Assembly (NCBI GenBank): GCA_020465985.1
Contig: JAANYP010000256.1
Span: 81,379 to 145,378 of the forward strand
Reading direction: 5' to 3'
Source of the DNA: Centrapalus pauciflorus
Lineage: Eukaryota; Streptophyta; Magnoliopsida; Asterales; Asteraceae
DNA: 64,000 nt
The translations under genes and the position numbers were made by a program. Under the pieces are notes generated by a model, which searched no databases, was not told where the DNA came from, and saw only the letters and a program-made list of their open reading frames with translations. The stretch's first letter is position 1. Each line of letters starts with the position of its first letter. This document shows positions 61,008 to 64,000 of the stretch, piece after piece.

Positions 61008-61081
61008 TAGGTTCTGTTTTATTTTTATTCTTTGTTTTCAAAGTCAGAAACTTTCATCTTTTAAATTTTTCTTTTTCTGCA

Positions 61082-61714
61082 ATGGAGTTTGATAGTAGCA
61101 GTAGCGGATCTGGGCAAGGACTTAAAGTGCCTATGCTCAAACCCACTGAGTTCGAGATGTGGAAACTCAGAATTCAATAGCACATTCAATTTATTGATTA
61201 TGCCCTATGGGAAGCTGTTGAAAGTCCTCCTGCAGTTGATCCTGAACTAGATGTTGAAGGCAAACCAAAAAGAACACCTCCGAAAACTGATATTGAGAGA
61301 AAGGCTAGAATGAATGAAGTTAAAGCTCTCACTATTTTACAGATAGTTATTCCTAATGCCTATCAACAACTGTTTAAAAAATTTTATACTGCTCATTCTC
61401 TATGGCTTGCTTTAGAGAAAAGATTTGCTGGCAATGCTAGCACAAAAAGAAATCAAAAGGATCTTGTAAAATAGCAATATGAAAATATTTCTGGAGGAAA
61501 GAATGAAAAGCTTACTCAAATCTTTGATAGGTTCAATAAGCTGATAGGTGAGTTGGAGAGTGCTAGGGTTAGCCTGGATCAAGATGAAGTAAACAGAAAA
61601 TTCCTCAGATCTCTTGGTGAAAAATGGATAGTATATGCTGCACAATGAAGAACAGAGGACACTCTAGATGAAATAGAGTTGGATGATCTCTACAAAGAGT
61701 GTTTGAATCTGAAA
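61082..61714 (+). pseudogene. Copia gag, first part
   Basis: The frame opens MEFDSSSSGSGQGLKVPMLK and continues with the copia gag domain (EFEMWKLRIQ, FIDYALWEAVE, NAYQQLFKKF, ALEKRFAGN, FDRFNKLIGELE, RKFLRSLG, LDDLY). Gag would form the particle around element RNA. Stops: TAG after RIQ (61178-61180), TAG after LVK (61472-61474) and TGA after AAQ (61646-61648). A one-base frame change lies near 61693-61701, just before the Helitron. The start at 61082 is the ATG closest to the domain and 75 bases after the PBS; an upstream in-frame ATG at 60977 lies in the LTR and is not the start. Confidence 0.85.
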
Positions 61715-63457
61715 TCTATATAGTATAATAAATGAGAACAAATTTTCGCCACATGTCATCCTCCTAATACCCTATTTTTTTTATCTTCCCGCTCTTTTTC
61801 CAAAAATAAAGAATAAGATTAATTTAAGTAACTTGCATATCATTTAATTGATTTAATTTAAAATTTATGATTGAAACTTATGATTTTTGTTTCCTACACT
61901 AATTGAAACTATAATTATTAATTAATACTTATTAAAAGTTTTCAAAATTAAAAAACTAAAATAAAAAGTTTTTATGAAAATCAATAAAATAGTAAATTTC
62001 AAGTTTAAATCTCCCAAAGAATAAATAATTTTAAAAAAGTTATAAAATAAAAATTTTAAATAAAAAATAATTTTTTTAAACGATCAATAAAATAATAAAC
62101 TTCAAATTTAAATATCTGAATGAATAAGTAATTTTATGAAATAACAATTAAATACCTTAGTATACAATAAATTTGATTAACTTTTTGTTATCAAATCTTT
62201 ATATGTTAAGTATGAAATTTTGACACATGTTAAAAAAAAAAAATAAGCATTCAAATTTTAAAAGTATTTTCTTAAATAAAAATTTGCATTAATATTTTCT
62301 AAAACTTCAAAACTAGATGTTGCAAAATTAGTACTTAAAATAACTTAATTTAAAATAATCTTAATTACATATTTATTTTTTAAGTTGACGCTGGATTTGT
62401 TATAATGTTATATCAAGCTTTAATCACTTAGGCATTAAATATTAATACTTAATTAAAACATCTTCAATAAGAAAACTTATATATGGTTTAATTTAAGGTC
62501 TCTAACAAATTTATACAATTTAAATTAATATACTTCATAAAAATTTAATATATAAAATAATTATTTTGTTGATATCCATGGGATTGATGATAGCACAATA
62601 ACAAATAAAACAGAATGAAGGTTCAACATTTTTGATACAATAATAAGAAGATAATATTGAATTGAATCACATATGTAAGAACCATAAAATATTATATTTA
62701 AATCAATAATTCAAATATGTTGAATAACATCTTAATTGTCTTTTTTTTTTACTTAAACATTGACTTAGAATCATTACTTTTTACCATTGACTCAATGATT
62801 TTGCATTTATGTCATCTTTTTTTTTGGTTTTATTGTATCATAAAAATAATGAAATAAAATTAGTCTTTTTGATATTAGCCTATTTTAAAATATTACACAA
62901 ATATAATTTTCCATTTTATAAAGAAGATGATCACTTAAAATTGAGAGGATTGGAGGGGCGGCGATAAAATTGTTATCCTGGCTTGCTCTATGAACATGCG
63001 TCTCTCTGTTTGACGTGAATGAAAATAGGAATTGAATTTTTTATTGATATAGTTCATTTGCACTCGTATTCATGATTTCTTTTCATTTTGTTTCAAAATT
63101 AATGTTATTTATAAAAATAGTTCTTTACAATTTATATAATTTCAATTATACTATCGGTTAGTTTATCACTTTATCAACTCACCTATTACATAAAACTTTA
63201 ATAATATAATTATTTACATAGATTATATATAAACTTGAAACTAAAAATATAAATATTAATGTTTACATAAAATATATAAAAACTTAAATGTATAGATAAC
63301 AATTAATTTTAAAGTTGTCATTTCAATATCATAGTATTTAAATTTTAGATTCTTTCTAGAAAGTGTTATTAAAATTGTTTAATAAACAACTAAAAAGAAT
63401 TTTAGATTATATTGGATATTGATTAAGTAGCAGGAATTTAATTTTTTTTTAAATCTA

Positions 63458-63480
63458 TCTATACTATTAAAAGATTAAAT
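63458..63480 (+). other. Second Helitron-like 5' terminus inside the Helitron
   Basis: TCTATACTATTAAAAGATTA, preceded by A, is an even closer match to common plant Helitron 5' ends than the outer terminus. It lies 391 bp before the shared 3' end. Confidence 0.55.
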
Positions 63481-63821
63481 AGATGTCATTTTGTACCTAG
63501 CATAACCTGAATATGACATGTGTAATAGTTTAAAATTTTATGTTAAAAAATTATTAAATTAATTTAGAAATAAAACGTCTGCCTATTATCCTGGATTTCT
63601 GTTTTAAATTTGAGTCCACATTCCAGGTCTTTTCTTAGCTTCTATAAAATTTTCATTTCTTTGTAATTATTTAATTTTTAGTTATGTATTTTACCTTTAC
63701 TTACATGTTTTAAATATTTTCAATATACACTTTAACAATATAATATATTTGTTTTATTTGTTGTTTCTATTGTAATTTTTTAAATTTATATGAAGTTTAA
63801 AAAAGCAGTTACTTAATTATT

Positions 63822-63848
63822 CCGTGTTGTACACGGGTAATAAACTAG
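63822..63848 (+). terminator. Helitron 3' hairpin and CTAG end
   Basis: A perfect 6-bp stem CCGTGT / ACACGG with a TGT loop is followed by GTAATAAA and CTAG. This is the rolling-circle termination signal of Helitrons, not a transcription terminator. Confidence 0.85.
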
Positions 63849-64000
63849 TTGAAAATAAAAAGAAACTCTTTTCTTATAATCAAAACACTGGTTTGCTATC
63901 ATCAGCATTAAATGATAAATCAAACTGCTGTGACTCCTTTTCAGGAACTGATGGCAACACTTCTGAAGTTCATTATGAGACATTTGTTGCAAGTGATGGA
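63849..64000 (+). pseudogene. Copia gag, continuation after the Helitron
   Basis: An open frame with Ser/Asn-rich sequence (NQNTGLLSSALNDKS, then HYETFVASDG at the window end) has the character of the linker after the copia gag domain. It is open to the edge of the window. Confidence 0.7.

Larger units (their letters stand above)
61715..63848 (+). mobile_element. Non-autonomous Helitron inserted in copia gag
   Basis: The 5' end is TCTATATAGTATAATAAATG, a typical plant Helitron TC terminus followed by a CCACATGTCATCC region. The 3' end is the hairpin CCGTGTTGTACACGG, eight bases, then CTAG. It sits between A (61714) and T (63849) with no target duplication, the Helitron rule. Removing 61715-63848 lets the downstream copia gag frame follow in register with the last codons before the insertion. 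The 2134-bp interior is very AT-rich, with no open frame of note and no Rep/helicase, so it depends on an autonomous relative. Confidence 0.85.
60338..64000 (+). mobile_element. Ty1/copia LTR retrotransposon, 5' part, decayed and split by a Helitron
   Basis: 5' LTR 60338-60994 (TGTTGGGAAA...GATCTTGACA), PBS 60997-61007, gag from 61082. The element continues past the window. Gag carries stops and a frameshift, so the copy is dead. The pol genes and 3' LTR are not visible, so neither age nor target duplication can be read. A Helitron occupies 61715-63848. Confidence 0.9.

Noticed and set aside
61412..61645. Minus-strand open frame in copia gag
   Set aside because: It is opposite a recognisable gag domain and has no domain of its own.

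Overview
The window is plant nuclear DNA, most likely from a flowering plant; I cannot name the species. The evidence is a tRNA-iMet type primer binding site of the usual plant form in both an LTR Ty3/gypsy and a Ty1/copia element, a Ptta/En-Spm (CACTA-associated) gene, a plant F-box family fragment and a plant-style Helitron. No intact host protein-coding gene is visible.

Layout. (1) 1-893 and 9962-55213 are one tandem satellite array with a monomer of about 182 bp, roughly 248 copies. It is organised as higher-order repeats (HORs): mainly a 6-mer of 1123 bp up to about 37 kb, then mainly a 3-mer of 546 bp, with the two families alternating to 54.3 kb. A 761-bp run of N (54311-55071) sits near the right edge. 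(2) 894-9961 is a complete 9068-bp Ty3/gypsy chromovirus on the minus strand inserted into one HOR unit. It has two 2.13-kb LTRs about 1% different, an exact 5-bp target duplication (ACTTC), a PBS, and a gag-pol frame broken by three stop codons that also cut off the chromodomain. (3) 55274-58489, minus strand, is a nine-exon Ptta/En-Spm type transposase-family gene whose intron phases still fit, but which is inactivated by a frameshift, two stops and probably a lost splice acceptor. Its introns hold (AT)n tracts and an LTR fragment. (4) 58490-59549 is AT-rich, with a tRNA-like Pol III promoter and a pair of direct repeats. (5) 59550-60181, minus strand, is the 3' part of an F-box gene lacking its F-box exon. 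(6) 60338-64000 is the 5' end of a decayed Ty1/copia element (LTR, PBS, gag) whose gag is split by a 2.13-kb non-autonomous Helitron (61715-63848).

The parts do not form a pathway. They record layered insertion and decay at the edge of a satellite block. The most interesting signals are the two interleaved HOR families, the possibility that the satellite derives from the subterminal repeats of a CACTA element whose gene lies beside the array edge, and patches of indel noise that coincide with junctions between near-identical satellite blocks and suggest assembly problems. All comparisons were made by eye.
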